A stretch of 64,000 nt of DNA, from the NCBI GenBank assembly GCA_029239785.1, contig JARBUG010000018.1, positions 20,819 to 84,818 of the forward strand. The letters are read 5' to 3'. The first letter of the stretch is position 1. Each line of letters opens with the position of its first letter. Below are positions 17,662 to 27,392 of the stretch, piece by piece. The notes below the pieces were generated by a model. The model worked only from the letters and a program-made list of their open reading frames with translations, had not been told where the DNA came from and searched no databases. The position numbers were made by a program, and so were the translations under genes. This DNA comes from Symbiobacteriaceae bacterium (GTDB lineage Bacteria > Bacillota > Sulfobacillia > Symbiobacteriales > Symbiobacteriaceae).

Positions 17662-18711
17662 ATGAGCATCAAAGTCGGCATTGCCGGTGCGACCGGGTAC
17701 GGCGGTGTGGAATTGCTGCGGCTCCTGGGCAACCATCCCGAAGCCGAGGTGGTTTTGGCCGGTACGGAGAGCTACGTTGGTCAGGAAATGGCATCTGTTT
17801 ACCCCCACCTGGCGGAGCGGGTCAAACTGACCGGCCGCGAGGCGTCGCCCGAGGCTCTGGCCGCTGAGTGCGACGTGGTTTTTACCGCCCTGCCCCATGG
17901 GGTGCCCATGAAGCTTGCCCCCGCTGTGCTGGCCGCGGGCAAAAAGTTCATCGATCTGGGCGCCGACTTCCGCCTGCGCAACACGGCGGCCTTTGAAACC
18001 TGGTACAAGCATAAGCACGATGCGGTGGAGTTGCAGGCGCAGGCGGTGTACGGCCTGCCTGAACTGTACCGGTCACAAATCAGCGAAGCATCGCTCGTGG
18101 CCAACCCCGGCTGCTACCCGACTTCGTGCGCCCTGGCCGCGGCGCCTCTGCTCAAGGAGGGCCTGGTGGAAACCAAGGGCATCATCTTCGACAGCAAGTC
18201 TGGCGTTTCCGGCGCCGGCCGGGGCGTCAACCTGGGCGTCCACTACGCCGAAGTGAACGAGAACTTCAAGGCCTACAACATCGCCGGTGCCCACCGCCAC
18301 ACCCCCGAAATCGAGCAGACGCTGGGCGACCTGGCCGGCGCCCCGATTCTGGTTTCGTTCTCGCCGCACCTGGTGCCCATGACCCGGGGCATCCTGACCA
18401 CCGCCTACTTCCAGCTGAAAAACGAGGCGACCACCGACAGCCTCCTGGGCCTCTTCCGCGAATTCTACCGGGACGAGCCCTTCGTGCGGGTCCGCCCCGC
18501 CGGCGACCTGCCCCAGACCAAGCAGGTGTGGGGCTCCAACTACTGCGACATCGGACTCCAGGTGGATAAGCGCACCGGGCGGGTCCTGGTCGTAGCTGTC
18601 ATCGACAATCTGGTCAAGGGCGCCGCCGGACAGGCGATCCAGAATATGAACATCCTCTTCGGGCTGCCCGAAACGACCGGCCTCCTCGCTGCCGCCCCCG
18701 TATACCCCTAA
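17662..18711 (+). CDS. argC: N-acetyl-gamma-glutamyl-phosphate reductase
   Basis: A 349-residue ArgC, which reduces N-acetylglutamyl phosphate with NADPH in ornithine synthesis. Signatures are the nucleotide-binding GATGYGGVELLRLL at the N-terminus and the catalytic cysteine in VANPGCYPTS (C151 region). The dimer segment HRHTPEIEQ is also present. The ATG at 17662 has a TTGGAGGCAG site; the frame is open upstream but without a better start. It is the first gene of argC-argA-argJ. Confidence 0.98.
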   Translation: MSIKVGIAGATGYGGVELLRLLGNHPEAEVVLAGTESYVGQEMASVYPHLAERVKLTGREASPEALAAECDVVFTALPHGVPMKLAPAVLAAGKKFIDLGADFRLRNTAAFETWYKHKHDAVELQAQAVYGLPELYRSQISEASLVANPGCYPTSCALAAAPLLKEGLVETKGIIFDSKSGVSGAGRGVNLGVHYAEVNENFKAYNIAGAHRHTPEIEQTLGDLAGAPILVSFSPHLVPMTRGILTTAYFQLKNEATTDSLLGLFREFYRDEPFVRVRPAGDLPQTKQVWGSNYCDIGLQVDKRTGRVLVVAVIDNLVKGAAGQAIQNMNILFGLPETTGLLAAAPVYP

Positions 18712-18730
18712 ACCTCCGGGAGGGCTTGCC

Positions 18731-19264
18731 ATGCAGTATCGCAAGGCCACCATGGCCGATATTCCCGCTATTCATGGGCTGATTAACGACTACGCGCTCC
18801 AGGGTCTCATGCTGCGGCGGCCCATGCTGTACCTGTACGAATCGGTCCGCGACTTTGTGGTGGCCATCGACGAGCCGTCCGGCGAACTGGTCGGCGTTGG
18901 TGGCCTGCACATCATGTGGCAGGACCTGGCCGAAATCCGGTCGCTGGCCGTTCACCCCAAGCTCAAGGGCAAGGGCGTGGGCAAGGGCATCGTCGAATAT
19001 CTCGTTGAAGAAGGCCGCCAGATGGGCCTGAAGCGGATTTTCGCGCTCACCTACCAGCAGGGCTTTTTTGAGAAGTGCGGGTTCGATGTGGTGCAGAAGG
19101 AGACGCTCCCGCAGAAGGTCTTCAAGGAATGCGTGTACTGCGACAAGTTCCACTGCTGCGATGAAATCGCCATGATCAAGTACCTGGTGCCGCCTGAGGA
19201 ACTGAATCAGAGCGGCGCCTTCGAGATTCCGCTGATTCCGATTCCGACCTGGCAGAAGGGCTAG
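18731..19264 (+). CDS. argA: N-acetylglutamate synthase, short GNAT type
   Basis: A 177-residue GNAT acetyltransferase that probably acetylates glutamate with acetyl-CoA as the first step of arginine synthesis. The acetyl-CoA loop is HPKLKGKGVGKGIVEYLVEE. The family-typical GFFEKCGF and a cysteine-bearing CVYCDKFHCCDEIAMI follow. The protein lacks the kinase-like domain of classical ArgA and resembles the short form known from actinobacteria. Its position between argC and argJ, 20 bases after argC, supports the call. The stop codon TAG opens a hairpin element placed before argJ. Confidence 0.88.
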   Translation: MQYRKATMADIPAIHGLINDYALQGLMLRRPMLYLYESVRDFVVAIDEPSGELVGVGGLHIMWQDLAEIRSLAVHPKLKGKGVGKGIVEYLVEEGRQMGLKRIFALTYQQGFFEKCGFDVVQKETLPQKVFKECVYCDKFHCCDEIAMIKYLVPPEELNQSGAFEIPLIPIPTWQKG

Positions 19265-19321
19265 CACGGCGCCGCAGCAGCGGCGGTGGCCGTGCGGAGC
19301 CCCTACATGGGGCGAAGGGGG
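19262..19321 (+). repeat. Hairpin element R2, copy 1 (before argJ)
   Basis: GCACGGC (19264-19270) pairs with GCCGTGC (19289-19295), and inside it GCCGC (19271-19275) pairs with GCGGC (19280-19284). A second stem, GCCCC (19299-19303)/GGGGC (19309-19313), follows. The purine-rich argJ ribosome binding site comes next. A related element lies before grdB at 44931, where the outer stem reads GTACGGC/GCCGTAC, a compensatory pair change. Confidence 0.65.
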
Positions 19322-19329
19322 TAATAGTA

Positions 19330-20538
19330 ATGCAGGAGATCAAAGGCGGCGTAACGGCGCCCGCCGGCTTCCTGGCGGCGGGTGTGCATGCGGATATCAA
19401 GGGGAAGGGCGGCACCAAGAAAGATGTGGCGGTGCTCTTTTCGCGGGTACCTTGTGCGGCGGCGGGCGTATACACCACCAACCTGGTGAAAGCGGCGCCC
19501 GTGGTGCTGTCGCAGGAGCGGACGGCGGCGGGCCAACTGCAGGCCGTGGTCGTCAACTCGGGCAATGCCAACGCCTGCACGGGCGAGCAGGGCATGGCCG
19601 ATGCCCGCACAATGGCCGACCTTACCGCAAAGGCCCTCGGGCTGGAGCCAGCCGCAGTCGCCGTGGCCTCCACGGGCGTGATTGGCGTGCCTCTGCCTAT
19701 GGACCGGGTCAAGGCGGGCATCGCCCGGGCGGCGGCCTCCATCGCACCGGACGGCGCCCAGGCCGCGGCGGAAGCCATTATGACCACCGACACCTACGAC
19801 AAGCAGTACGCCGTGCAATTCGACCTGGGCGGCGCTACCGTGACCATCGGCGCCATGGCCAAGGGCTCGGGCATGATTCACCCCAACATGGGCACCATGC
19901 TCGCTTTCCTGACCACCGATGCCGATGTGGACCCCGCCACCCTTCACGTGGCGCTGAAGGCATCCACGGAGAAGTCCTTCAACATGATCACGGTCGATGG
20001 CGATACCAGCACCAACGACTGCCTGATCGCCCTGGCCAACGGCATGGCCAGGAACCCCAAGGTCGTCATGGGCTCGGCCCACTACAATACCTTCGCAGCG
20101 GCGCTTGACCACGTTTTGATTCATCTGGCCAAGGAGATCGCCCGCGACGGCGAAGGCGCCACCAAGCTCATGGAGATGCGGGTGAAGGGCGCCCCGACCG
20201 TGCAGGACGCCCGCACGGCGGCCAAGGCTGTTTGCGGTTCGATGCTGACCAAGGCCGCCGTTTTCGGCGAAGACGCCAACTGGGGCCGGGTGCTCTGTGC
20301 CCTGGGCTACTCGGGCGCGACCTTCGACCCGGCCCGGGTGGACCTGTGGCTCGGTGACCTGCCCATGATGAAGGCCGGCGCCCCCCTCCCCTTCGATGAA
20401 GAGGCTGCGCTGGCGATTCTTAAGGAAAAGACCGTGGTCTTCACGGCCGACCTGCATAGCGGCACCGCCGAAGCCACGGCCTGGGGCTGCGACCTGACGT
20501 ACGATTACGTGAAAATCAACGGCGCCTACCGCACCTGA
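19330..20538 (+). CDS. argJ: Bifunctional ornithine acetyltransferase / N-acetylglutamate synthase
   Basis: A 402-residue ArgJ that transfers the acetyl group from N-acetylornithine to glutamate. The autocleavage region is KGSGMIHPNMGTMLAFLTTD. Cleavage would occur before Thr189, and here the preceding residue is Gly instead of the usual Ala. Other conserved parts are NSGNANACTG and GDTSTNDC. The ATG at 19330 follows GAAGGGGGT. A dedicated ArgA is encoded just upstream, so this ArgJ may act mainly as the recycling enzyme; monofunctional versus bifunctional action cannot be decided from sequence. Confidence 0.97.
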   Translation: MQEIKGGVTAPAGFLAAGVHADIKGKGGTKKDVAVLFSRVPCAAAGVYTTNLVKAAPVVLSQERTAAGQLQAVVVNSGNANACTGEQGMADARTMADLTAKALGLEPAAVAVASTGVIGVPLPMDRVKAGIARAAASIAPDGAQAAAEAIMTTDTYDKQYAVQFDLGGATVTIGAMAKGSGMIHPNMGTMLAFLTTDADVDPATLHVALKASTEKSFNMITVDGDTSTNDCLIALANGMARNPKVVMGSAHYNTFAAALDHVLIHLAKEIARDGEGATKLMEMRVKGAPTVQDARTAAKAVCGSMLTKAAVFGEDANWGRVLCALGYSGATFDPARVDLWLGDLPMMKAGAPLPFDEEAALAILKEKTVVFTADLHSGTAEATAWGCDLTYDYVKINGAYRT

Positions 20539-20592
20539 TCTGCTGGCGGATCGACCGCCTTCACGCGTCCAGTTCTCGCTTGCAGGTAATCT

Positions 20593-20642
20593 GCGGTCCT
20601 TCGGTGAATTTTTTCCTCAAGATAGGACCTCGGAAGGACCGC
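20593..20642 (+). repeat. Inverted repeat between argJ and the NUDIX gene
   Basis: GCGGTCCTTC (20593-20602) pairs with GAAGGACCGC (20633-20642) around a 30-base loop containing six T residues. It ends 19 bases before the NUDIX start and could be a processing or weak termination structure. Confidence 0.5.
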
Positions 20643-20661
20643 GAGCGGTAGGGAGAGGAGC

Positions 20662-21075
20662 GTGACTGTGCGCCAGAAAGCCTACGCATTGATTGTCGAA
20701 GACGGGCAGCTCCTGCTGGTCCGGTATTACTACCCCCGGGAGAACGCCTGGTACTGGAACTTCCCGGGCGGCACGCTGGAGCCGGGCGAAACCCTGGAAG
20801 AAGCCGTTCACCGGGAACTCATGGAGGAGTGCTGCGTCGAAGTAGAGGTCGGCCCCATGCTCCTGCGCGAGGCGGTGCCCGGGCGGGGTTACATCCGCCA
20901 CTTCTACAAGTGCCGTATTACCAAGGGCACGCCGACCATCAGCGATAACCCGGCCACCAACGAGTCGATCGGAGCGATCGAGTGGGTAAGGTTGGACGAC
21001 CCGTCTCAGTGTGGCGAATGGGGGCGGCGCAACTTCCCGCTCGTCATGCGGGCCCTCGCAGCCGAACGGAAATAA
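20662..21075 (+). CDS. NUDIX hydrolase
   Basis: A 137-residue NUDIX protein that would hydrolyse a nucleoside diphosphate derivative. The NUDIX box reads GGTLEPGETLEEAVHRELME followed by ECCVEV. It fits Gx5Ex7REUxEExGU except that the glycine near the end is Cys. The catalytic REL-EE core is intact. A GTG start follows AGGGAGAGGAG. It lies between argJ and argB, is closed by its own terminator, and argB has a separate promoter, so a role in arginine synthesis is not implied. Confidence 0.88.
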   Translation: MTVRQKAYALIVEDGQLLLVRYYYPRENAWYWNFPGGTLEPGETLEEAVHRELMEECCVEVEVGPMLLREAVPGRGYIRHFYKCRITKGTPTISDNPATNESIGAIEWVRLDDPSQCGEWGRRNFPLVMRALAAERK

Positions 21076-21079
21076 GCAT

Positions 21080-21109
21080 GAATCCCCCGCGATTGCCCGC
21101 GGGGGATTC
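21080..21109 (+). terminator. Terminator before argB
   Basis: GAATCCCCCGCG (21080-21091) pairs with CGCGGGGGATTC (21098-21109), a perfect 12-bp stem. The T-run is poor. It isolates the NUDIX gene from the argB promoter. Confidence 0.75.
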
Positions 21110-21142
21110 CTCACAATGCGGAAAGCTAACAGCAGCAGGGGA

Positions 21143-21179
21143 TTGCATAGCGTATGCAATCGGTACTATACTTTATGCA
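21143..21179 (+). promoter_or_regulatory. argB promoter with ARG boxes
   Basis: TTGCAT (21143-21148) and TATACT (21167-21172) with 18-base spacing. A palindrome TTGCATAGCGTATGCAA covers the -35 (its centre has five bases instead of four). CTATACTTTATGCA (21166-21179) covers the -10. The layout matches the argC, argG, argH and carA promoters, though these boxes are the weakest. Confidence 0.75.
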
Positions 21180-21208
21180 CATCGGATTCCGAGGGAGGCG
21201 CTGAAACG

Positions 21209-22105
21209 TTGCAGGAGCATAACACCCTCGCGCAGGGTTTGGACAAGGCGGCGGTACTGGCCGAGGCGCTGCCATACATACGCAAGTTTTCCGGCAAAAC
21301 CGTGGTCATCAAGTACGGCGGGGCCGCCATGGCCGCCGCTGACTTGAAAGACGCGGTCATGCAGGATATCGCCCTGATGAAGTACGTGGGCATGAACCCG
21401 ATTGTCGTACACGGCGGCGGGCCTGAAGTGTCGAACATGTCGAAGCGGCTGGGCCTGGAAGCCCGCTTTGTGGACGGCCTGCGGGTGACGGACGCCGCCA
21501 CCATGGAAATCGCGCAGATGGTGCTGGTGGGGAAGACCAACCGGGAGATTGTCACCCACCTGGGCCAGCACGGCGTGAAGGCCGTGGGCCTGTCGGGCCA
21601 CGACGGCGGCCTGGTCCGGGCGACCAAGCACGTCCACCTGTCGGTCAAGACCGGCGAGCCGGCCGACCTGGGCTTCGTGGGTGACGTGTCTGAAGTCAAT
21701 GTTGACGTGCTGGAGTCGTTGACCCGGGCAGGCTTTGTTCCCGTCATTTCACCCATCGGCCTTGGGCCGAAGGGCGAGTCCTACAACATCAACGCCGACA
21801 CGGTGGCGGGCGAAGTGGCGGCTGCGCTGAAGGCCGAAAAGCTCGTCCTGCTGACCGATGTGGAAGGCGTCCGGGCGGACAAGGATGACCCCGCCAGCCT
21901 GCTGGCCCGGGTAACAGCCGAGGAGATTACCGGGTGGATGGCCCGCGGCAAGATCGAAGGCGGCATGATTCCCAAGCTCCAGTGTTGCCTGACCGCCCTG
22001 GAGGCCGGCGTCAGCCGGGTTCACATCATCGACGGACGGGTGCGGCATAGCCTGCTGCTGGAGATATTTACGGACAAGGGCTCCGGCACCATGGTGATCC
22101 GGTAG
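21209..22105 (+). CDS. argB: Acetylglutamate kinase
   Basis: A 298-residue ArgB that phosphorylates N-acetylglutamate. Landmarks are VVIKYGGAAMA (phosphate-binding lysine), VVHGGGPEVSNM (substrate-binding), NINADTVAGEVAAALKAEKL and GGMIPKLQCCLTAL. The TTG start (MQEHNTL) is selected because GGGAGGCG lies 9 bases upstream and downstream of the promoter; longer in-frame starts would begin upstream of the promoter. The N-terminal extension and GGMIPK region resemble arginine-inhibitable ArgB enzymes. argD follows after 17 bases. Confidence 0.97.
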   Translation: MQEHNTLAQGLDKAAVLAEALPYIRKFSGKTVVIKYGGAAMAAADLKDAVMQDIALMKYVGMNPIVVHGGGPEVSNMSKRLGLEARFVDGLRVTDAATMEIAQMVLVGKTNREIVTHLGQHGVKAVGLSGHDGGLVRATKHVHLSVKTGEPADLGFVGDVSEVNVDVLESLTRAGFVPVISPIGLGPKGESYNINADTVAGEVAAALKAEKLVLLTDVEGVRADKDDPASLLARVTAEEITGWMARGKIEGGMIPKLQCCLTALEAGVSRVHIIDGRVRHSLLLEIFTDKGSGTMVIR

Positions 22106-22122
22106 AGAGAGGGGAGAGGCAG

Positions 22123-23331
22123 ATGCAGAGCCAGGAACTGATGGCGAAAGATAAGAGCTACATCATGTCCACCTATGGGCGGTACCCGATTGCCCTGGTG
22201 CGGGGCCAGGGCGTGAAGGCCTGGGACGCCGAGGGGAAGGAGTACCTCGACTTCCTGGGTGGCATTGCGGTCAACTTGCTGGGGCACAGCCACCCGGCCG
22301 TTGTGGCGGCCATTGCCGAGCAGGCGGGCACGTTGATTCATACGTCGAACCTGTATTACACCGAGCCGGGCGTTGAACTGGCCGCCCTGCTGGTCGAGAA
22401 CGGCGGGCTTGACAAGGTCTTCTTCTGCAACAGCGGCGCTGAGGCGAACGAAGGGGCGATCAAGCTCGCCCGTAAGTACCAGTTCCGGAAGGGCCACCCC
22501 GAGAAGACCAAGGTGGTTTCGGCCACGCATTCGTTCCACGGGCGGACGCTGGGCGCCCTGACCGCCACGGCCAAGCCCGAAATTCAGGAAGGCTTCGGCC
22601 CCCTGCCCGCCGGCTTCGCCTACGCCGAGTTTGGCGACATTGAGGCCCTCCGGGCCGCGGTGGATGACAAGACGGCGGCGGTGATTCTGGAGCCTGTGCA
22701 GGGCGAAGGTGGCATTTACGCCCTGACGCCCGAGTACCTGCAGGCGGCCCGGGCCATCTGCGATCAGGCCGGGGCGCTGCTGATTCTGGACGAAATTCAG
22801 GCTGGCCTGGGCCGAACCGGGCACTTCTTCGCCTACCAGGGCCTGGCGGTGAAGCCAGACATCGTCACCCTGGCCAAGGGACTTGGCGGCGGGCTGCCCA
22901 TCGGGGCCATCTGCGCCACCCAGGAGGCCGCCAGCGGCTTTCAGCCCGGCGACCATGGCACAACCTTCGGCGCCAATCCAGTCTGCTGTGCGGCCGCTGT
23001 GGCGACGCTCAAGACCATTCTCTCCTCGCACCTGGTGGAGATGGCAGCCGAAATGGGCCGTTATCTCATGGACAAGCTGGAGGGCCTCAAGGCCAAGTAC
23101 CCGGCCCTGGTCAAGGAAGTCCGCGGCAAGGGGCTGATGATCGGCATCGAGCTGTCGCAGCCCGGGGCCCCGGTGCTGGCGAAGTGCCACGAACTGGGCC
23201 TGCTGGCCAACGTAACGGCGGGTACGGTGCTCCGCCTTCTGCCGCCCTATGTCATCACCGCCAAAGATGTCGATGCGGCGGTCGCGATCATCGATCAGGC
23301 GTTGGCCTCGGCAGTGAACGCAAAAGCATAA
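22123..23331 (+). CDS. argD: Acetylornithine aminotransferase
   Basis: A 402-residue class-III PLP aminotransferase that converts N-acetylglutamate semialdehyde to N-acetylornithine. Seen are GAEANEGAIKLAR, FHGRTLGALTATAKP, LDEIQAGLGRTG and the PLP lysine in TLAKGLGGGLPIGA. The ATG at 22123 has a GAGGGGAGAGG site. It is the second gene of the argB-argD unit; the bidirectional terminator after it ends the cluster. argF is not in the window. Confidence 0.97.
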   Translation: MQSQELMAKDKSYIMSTYGRYPIALVRGQGVKAWDAEGKEYLDFLGGIAVNLLGHSHPAVVAAIAEQAGTLIHTSNLYYTEPGVELAALLVENGGLDKVFFCNSGAEANEGAIKLARKYQFRKGHPEKTKVVSATHSFHGRTLGALTATAKPEIQEGFGPLPAGFAYAEFGDIEALRAAVDDKTAAVILEPVQGEGGIYALTPEYLQAARAICDQAGALLILDEIQAGLGRTGHFFAYQGLAVKPDIVTLAKGLGGGLPIGAICATQEAASGFQPGDHGTTFGANPVCCAAAVATLKTILSSHLVEMAAEMGRYLMDKLEGLKAKYPALVKEVRGKGLMIGIELSQPGAPVLAKCHELGLLANVTAGTVLRLLPPYVITAKDVDAAVAIIDQALASAVNAKA

Positions 23332-23334
23332 GCG

Positions 23335-23376
23335 AACGGCCCTGTCCATCGCCATGGACAGGGCCGTTGCCTTTTT
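23335..23376. terminator. Bidirectional terminator between argD and a chemoreceptor gene
   Basis: AACGGCCCTGTCCAT (23335-23349) pairs with ATGGACAGGGCCGTT (23354-23368), a perfect 15-bp stem with a 4-base loop, followed by CC and six T. Confidence 0.95.
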
Positions 23377-25184
23377 TACAGGGTGAACCTTGCAGCTTCC
23401 TTCTGCAGCACACGGGCAACCTGCTCAAGGTCCCGGGCCGAACGGGCCACCTCATTGACCGAAGCGGTCACCGACTCGATTGATGCGGACACCTCTTCTG
23501 TCGTTGCGGCGCCATCATGGGCGACGCTGGCGATGCGATGGACGGACGCACTCACCTGCTCGGTACCTGCCGACAACTCTTCGGTGGCGGCGGTATTCTC
23601 TTCCGTCACCGCTGCCAGGGAACTGAATGCGTCTACCACTCCCTGGGTGCGCTTCTGCGCCTGGTCGGTCAGGGTTGAAATCGCATGCATCTCCCATGCG
23701 GTCACCTGGGCCACTTCCAGAATCTGCGTGAGCACCGTGCCAGTATCAGCGACGAGCTTGCTGCCCTGGTCCACTTCCAGCTTGCCCGACTCCATGGCGG
23801 CCACCGCCCGGGCCGTCTGATTCTGAATACGGGCAATCAGGTCGGTAATGGTCCGGGCCGAGGCTGCTGAGCGGTCGGCCAGCTTTCTGACTTCATCTGC
23901 AACCACGGCGAAGCCCCTGCCATGTTCCCCTGCCCGGGCGGCCTCAATGGCCGCATTCAGCGCCAGCATGCTGGTCTGGTCTGCAATGCCGGAAATGGTC
24001 TCCGTTATCTCCGTGATCTGGGCGGAGAGCTTGGAGAGCCCGGCCAGTTCATGGGAGGCTTCGCCCACGCTGTGACGGATGCGATCCATACCGGCGATGG
24101 TGCCGCTCACAACACCAGTGCCCTGTTCGGCACTCTCGGCGGAATGCCGGGCAGCTTCGGCCAGGGTGGCTGCCTTGGCTGCCATGTTATCCATATCGGT
24201 CGCGGCCAGATCGAGCAGTTCAGAGGCCCGCTGTACTTCTGTGGAGGAATCGACGGCACCTGAAGCAATCTGGCTGATGTTCTGTGCGAACTCATGCATG
24301 GTACGGCCAACTTCGTCGGCGCTCCGGGCCTGTTCGGCGGCGCCATGTGCGACGTGGCTGGCGCCCTGCGAGGCGTCGGCGGCGGCTCTTGAAACCGAGG
24401 CGGAGGAGACGGCCATGGCGGCCGTAGCCCCCAGAATCGCCTCGGCGCCCTCCGTCACCCGCCCGGCAATGCTCCGCAGCCCGCCCACCATTTGCGAGAG
24501 GTCACGGGCCATTTCGCCGAACTCATCCTTCCGCTTCATCATGGCCTTGAGGTCGCTGTGGGTGGTAAGGTCGCCGCCGGCCACACGGCGGAGCGCAACC
24601 TGGAAGCGCTTGACAAAGGCTGTCAGTGTGCTGGCGAGAATCACCGCCAGTACCACAACGACCAGAATCACGGCGACGCCGATCAGAACCAACTGCCATA
24701 TCACGGTGCGGAGCACGGCAATTTTCTGGCGGGGCTTGGACTCACCCGCATTTTGCCAGTCGTAGGTGATCGTGCCGTTGAAGTTCACCGCTCTAGCCTT
24801 TTCCAGGAAGGCTTTGCCCTGTTCGGAGGATGCGAGTTTCGTGCTGGTATCGCTAATTTTGGGGTGGAACAGATAGCTGCCATCGTTGGTCCAGGCGGTG
24901 GCGTAACCCGTCATGCCGTTTTCCAGGAAGTAGTCGTCCATGATGGAGCGGAGAATGGGGCCCGCCAGCGATGCAAACTGTGCCTGTGAGGCGCTTTGAC
25001 CTGCGGTAGCGTTGACGGCTGCAGCCAGTTGGTCGGCCATGTACTCCATGTCTCGGGTGGCCAGACCGAGAAATGCCTCGCGCGATGCCCTCAGACTGAG
25101 CCCTACCGTCAGGACACTGGATGCGGCTACGATTAACACGATTGCGACTGTCAGGTACACCCGAAGAGAGTAGAGTTTCCGCAC
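23376..25184 (-). CDS. Methyl-accepting chemotaxis protein with shortened sensor domain
   Basis: A 602-residue chemoreceptor: N-terminal membrane helix (about residues 8-30), a single-Cache-like extracellular domain, a second helix (about 165-190), HAMP ([12 protein letters not shown]) and the signalling domain with the hairpin tip [20 protein letters not shown]. Compared with the neighbouring paralogue, 25 residues are missing between the conserved AVLR and the second helix, at about 24706-24712, so the sensor domain has lost its last strand. The GTG at 25184 follows GGAGG. Ligand unknown. Confidence 0.92.
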   Translation of the reverse strand: MRKLYSLRVYLTVAIVLIVAASSVLTVGLSLRASREAFLGLATRDMEYMADQLAAAVNATAGQSASQAQFASLAGPILRSIMDDYFLENGMTGYATAWTNDGSYLFHPKISDTSTKLASSEQGKAFLEKARAVNFNGTITYDWQNAGESKPRQKIAVLRTVIWQLVLIGVAVILVVVVLAVILASTLTAFVKRFQVALRRVAGGDLTTHSDLKAMMKRKDEFGEMARDLSQMVGGLRSIAGRVTEGAEAILGATAAMAVSSASVSRAAADASQGASHVAHGAAEQARSADEVGRTMHEFAQNISQIASGAVDSSTEVQRASELLDLAATDMDNMAAKAATLAEAARHSAESAEQGTGVVSGTIAGMDRIRHSVGEASHELAGLSKLSAQITEITETISGIADQTSMLALNAAIEAARAGEHGRGFAVVADEVRKLADRSAASARTITDLIARIQNQTARAVAAMESGKLEVDQGSKLVADTGTVLTQILEVAQVTAWEMHAISTLTDQAQKRTQGVVDAFSSLAAVTEENTAATEELSAGTEQVSASVHRIASVAHDGAATTEEVSASIESVTASVNEVARSARDLEQVARVLQKEAARFTL

Positions 25185-25275
25185 GGTGAAACCTCCACGA
25201 CAGGAAATTTAGTACGATAATATCATATGAACCCTGCAATAGTAAATCCTGTATATACGCGAATTATCATGGCCC

Positions 25276-25306
25276 AAAAAAACGGAGGAGGGACGATTGT
25301 CCCTCC
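25276..25306 (-). terminator. Terminator after the second chemoreceptor gene
   Basis: GGAGGGAC (25287-25294) pairs with GTCCCTCC (25299-25306). On the minus strand it is followed within 3 bases by a run of seven T. Confidence 0.85.
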
Positions 25307-25311
25307 CCTTC

Positions 25312-27198
25312 TTATAGGTGAAATCGACTAACTTGTTCCTGCAAGCCTCGTGCGACCTGCTCCAACTCCCTGGCTGCCCGGGCCACGTCTCTGGCCGACC
25401 CGGTCAGCGAATCCATCGCAAATGAGACTTCTTCGGTTGCGGCTGCGGTTTCCTGTGCCACGCTGGCCATCTGCTGAATCGCGGCTGTCACCTGTTCGGT
25501 GCCGGCGGCCAGCTCTTCCGTGGCGGCAGTATTCTCTTCCGTAACGGCTGCGACAGCGTTGAAGGCGCTCACCACGCCCCGGGTCTTGTGGCGGACATCC
25601 TCGGTCAGGGCGGTAATGCCCGCCACTTCCCCGGCTGTGGCCTGGGCCAGTTCTCGGATTTGGGCGAGCACCTCGCCTGCGTTGGCGACCAGGGCGTTGC
25701 CCTGATCGACCTCGGCTGTGCCAGTATCCATAGCCTTCACGGCCCGGGCCGTCTGCTGCTGGATTCGCCCCACCAGGTCGGTAATATGCCGGGCCGATGT
25801 CGCCGAGCGGTCGGCGAGCCGGCGTACCTCCTCCGCCACCACTGCAAATCCCCTGCCCTGCTCGCCGGCCCGGGCCGCTTCAATCGCAGCGTTCAGGGCC
25901 AGCAGGCTGGTCTGGTCGGCGATTTCGGATATCGCCTGGGTGATTTCCGTGATCTGTGTGGATAGCTGGGAGAGCCCGCGAATCTCACCAGCGGCCTCGC
26001 CCACACGTTGCCGAATCCGCTCCATGCCGCCGATGGTGTTTGTGACGACCGCGGCGCCGTGGCGGGCGCTGTCGGCCGAGTTTCCGGCGGCCTGCGCCAC
26101 GGTGGCTGCACGGCTGGCCATGGCATCAATATCGTTGACGACGGCAGACAGCATTTCTGACGCTCGCTGCACTTCGGAGGCCGAATCCTCGGCGCCAGCC
26201 GCGATCTGGCTGATGGTCATGTGGAACTCGCCCATGGTGCGGCCCGCTTCCGCAGCGCTCAGCGCCTGGTCGGAGCTGCCTTCGGCCACCTGTCCGGCGC
26301 CCTCGGAGGCCCCGTTGGCGGCGGTCGCCACCGCATCGGACGACTCGGTCAGCGCACCAGAAGCTTCTTGAATCGCCCGGGCGCCGTCCGACACACCGCG
26401 AATGATCGTGCGCAGGCTGTCGATGGTGTTCTGGATGGAACGGGCCATCTCACCAAGTTCATCCCGCCGCCGGCCAAGGGCGGTCAGATCCTGGTGATCG
26501 GTCCGCAGATCGCCCTTGGCCAGTCGTGCCAGCACGGTCTGCAGCCGGTTCAGCGTCGCGGTGAACGACCGGGCAACCATCAGGAAGGTAATCAGAATCG
26601 ACACGGCCACGATCACCGCGCCCATCATGATCAGTTGGTTCTGAACGGCCCGGAACGGGAGCAGGAGATCGTCGTTGGTGTACGCGGTAATGGCAATGTG
26701 CCAGTCGGGCCTGGCGGCCAACGGGCGCAGTACGGCAAACTTGGCCCGGGGGGCCTTCTCGCCGGGGTTCTGCCAATCGTAAAAGATGGTGCCGTTGTAC
26801 CCGGCTGCTTTGGCCTTCGCCAGGTAACTCTTGCCCCAGGCGGAATCGTTCATATTCCCCTGCGCCTGCCGGGGATGATAGATGAATGGTCCATCATTGG
26901 AAATGGCCACGGCATAGCCGTTCATGCCGCTCTTCGCAAAGTACTCCTCGCCGATTCGATTCAGGACCGGACCGGCGTTGCGTACAAAGTCTGCTGCGGT
27001 GCTGCTGTTTTGGGCGATGGGGTCCACTTCGGCCGCTAGCAGATCACTTATGTACTCAAGGTCTCGTATGGAGAGGTCGAGGTAGGCCGCCCTGGTGGTG
27101 CGAATGCTGAACCAAGCTGTTAGTGAAATCGACAGAATGAGCATCAGGCCAATTGCAACAGAAATAACGGTGCGCAAGGAATATAGGTGTCGCTTCAT
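25312..27198 (-). CDS. Methyl-accepting chemotaxis protein with single-Cache sensor
   Basis: A 628-residue chemoreceptor. The ATG at 27198 ([18 protein letters not shown]) has a GGAGG site; the frame is open further upstream without a good start. It has an N-terminal helix, a single-Cache extracellular domain of about 150 residues ([24 protein letters not shown], then [15 protein letters not shown]), a second helix, HAMP and a C-terminal signalling domain ([20 protein letters not shown]). It is a full-length paralogue of the receptor encoded just downstream on the same strand. The spacing between them (about 130 bases, with a terminator) argues for separate transcription. Confidence 0.95.
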   Translation of the reverse strand: MKRHLYSLRTVISVAIGLMLILSISLTAWFSIRTTRAAYLDLSIRDLEYISDLLAAEVDPIAQNSSTAADFVRNAGPVLNRIGEEYFAKSGMNGYAVAISNDGPFIYHPRQAQGNMNDSAWGKSYLAKAKAAGYNGTIFYDWQNPGEKAPRAKFAVLRPLAARPDWHIAITAYTNDDLLLPFRAVQNQLIMMGAVIVAVSILITFLMVARSFTATLNRLQTVLARLAKGDLRTDHQDLTALGRRRDELGEMARSIQNTIDSLRTIIRGVSDGARAIQEASGALTESSDAVATAANGASEGAGQVAEGSSDQALSAAEAGRTMGEFHMTISQIAAGAEDSASEVQRASEMLSAVVNDIDAMASRAATVAQAAGNSADSARHGAAVVTNTIGGMERIRQRVGEAAGEIRGLSQLSTQITEITQAISEIADQTSLLALNAAIEAARAGEQGRGFAVVAEEVRRLADRSATSARHITDLVGRIQQQTARAVKAMDTGTAEVDQGNALVANAGEVLAQIRELAQATAGEVAGITALTEDVRHKTRGVVSAFNAVAAVTEENTAATEELAAGTEQVTAAIQQMASVAQETAAATEEVSFAMDSLTGSARDVARAARELEQVARGLQEQVSRFHL

Positions 27199-27392
27199 AG
27201 TTCGCCTCCGGAGATTAGTACCACTAATGCCGTGAGTATACCTGGAATTCCTTACGAATCCAATACGTTCCGAGCGCGAAATTCTTACATGGGCGCCGCG
27301 ATCGGCAACTTTGTGAAGCTGTGGACAATCGCAGGACTGGCCGGGGCGCCCGGCGAAATGCAAAAAGGCACGAAAGGGAACCGGACGGGGGG

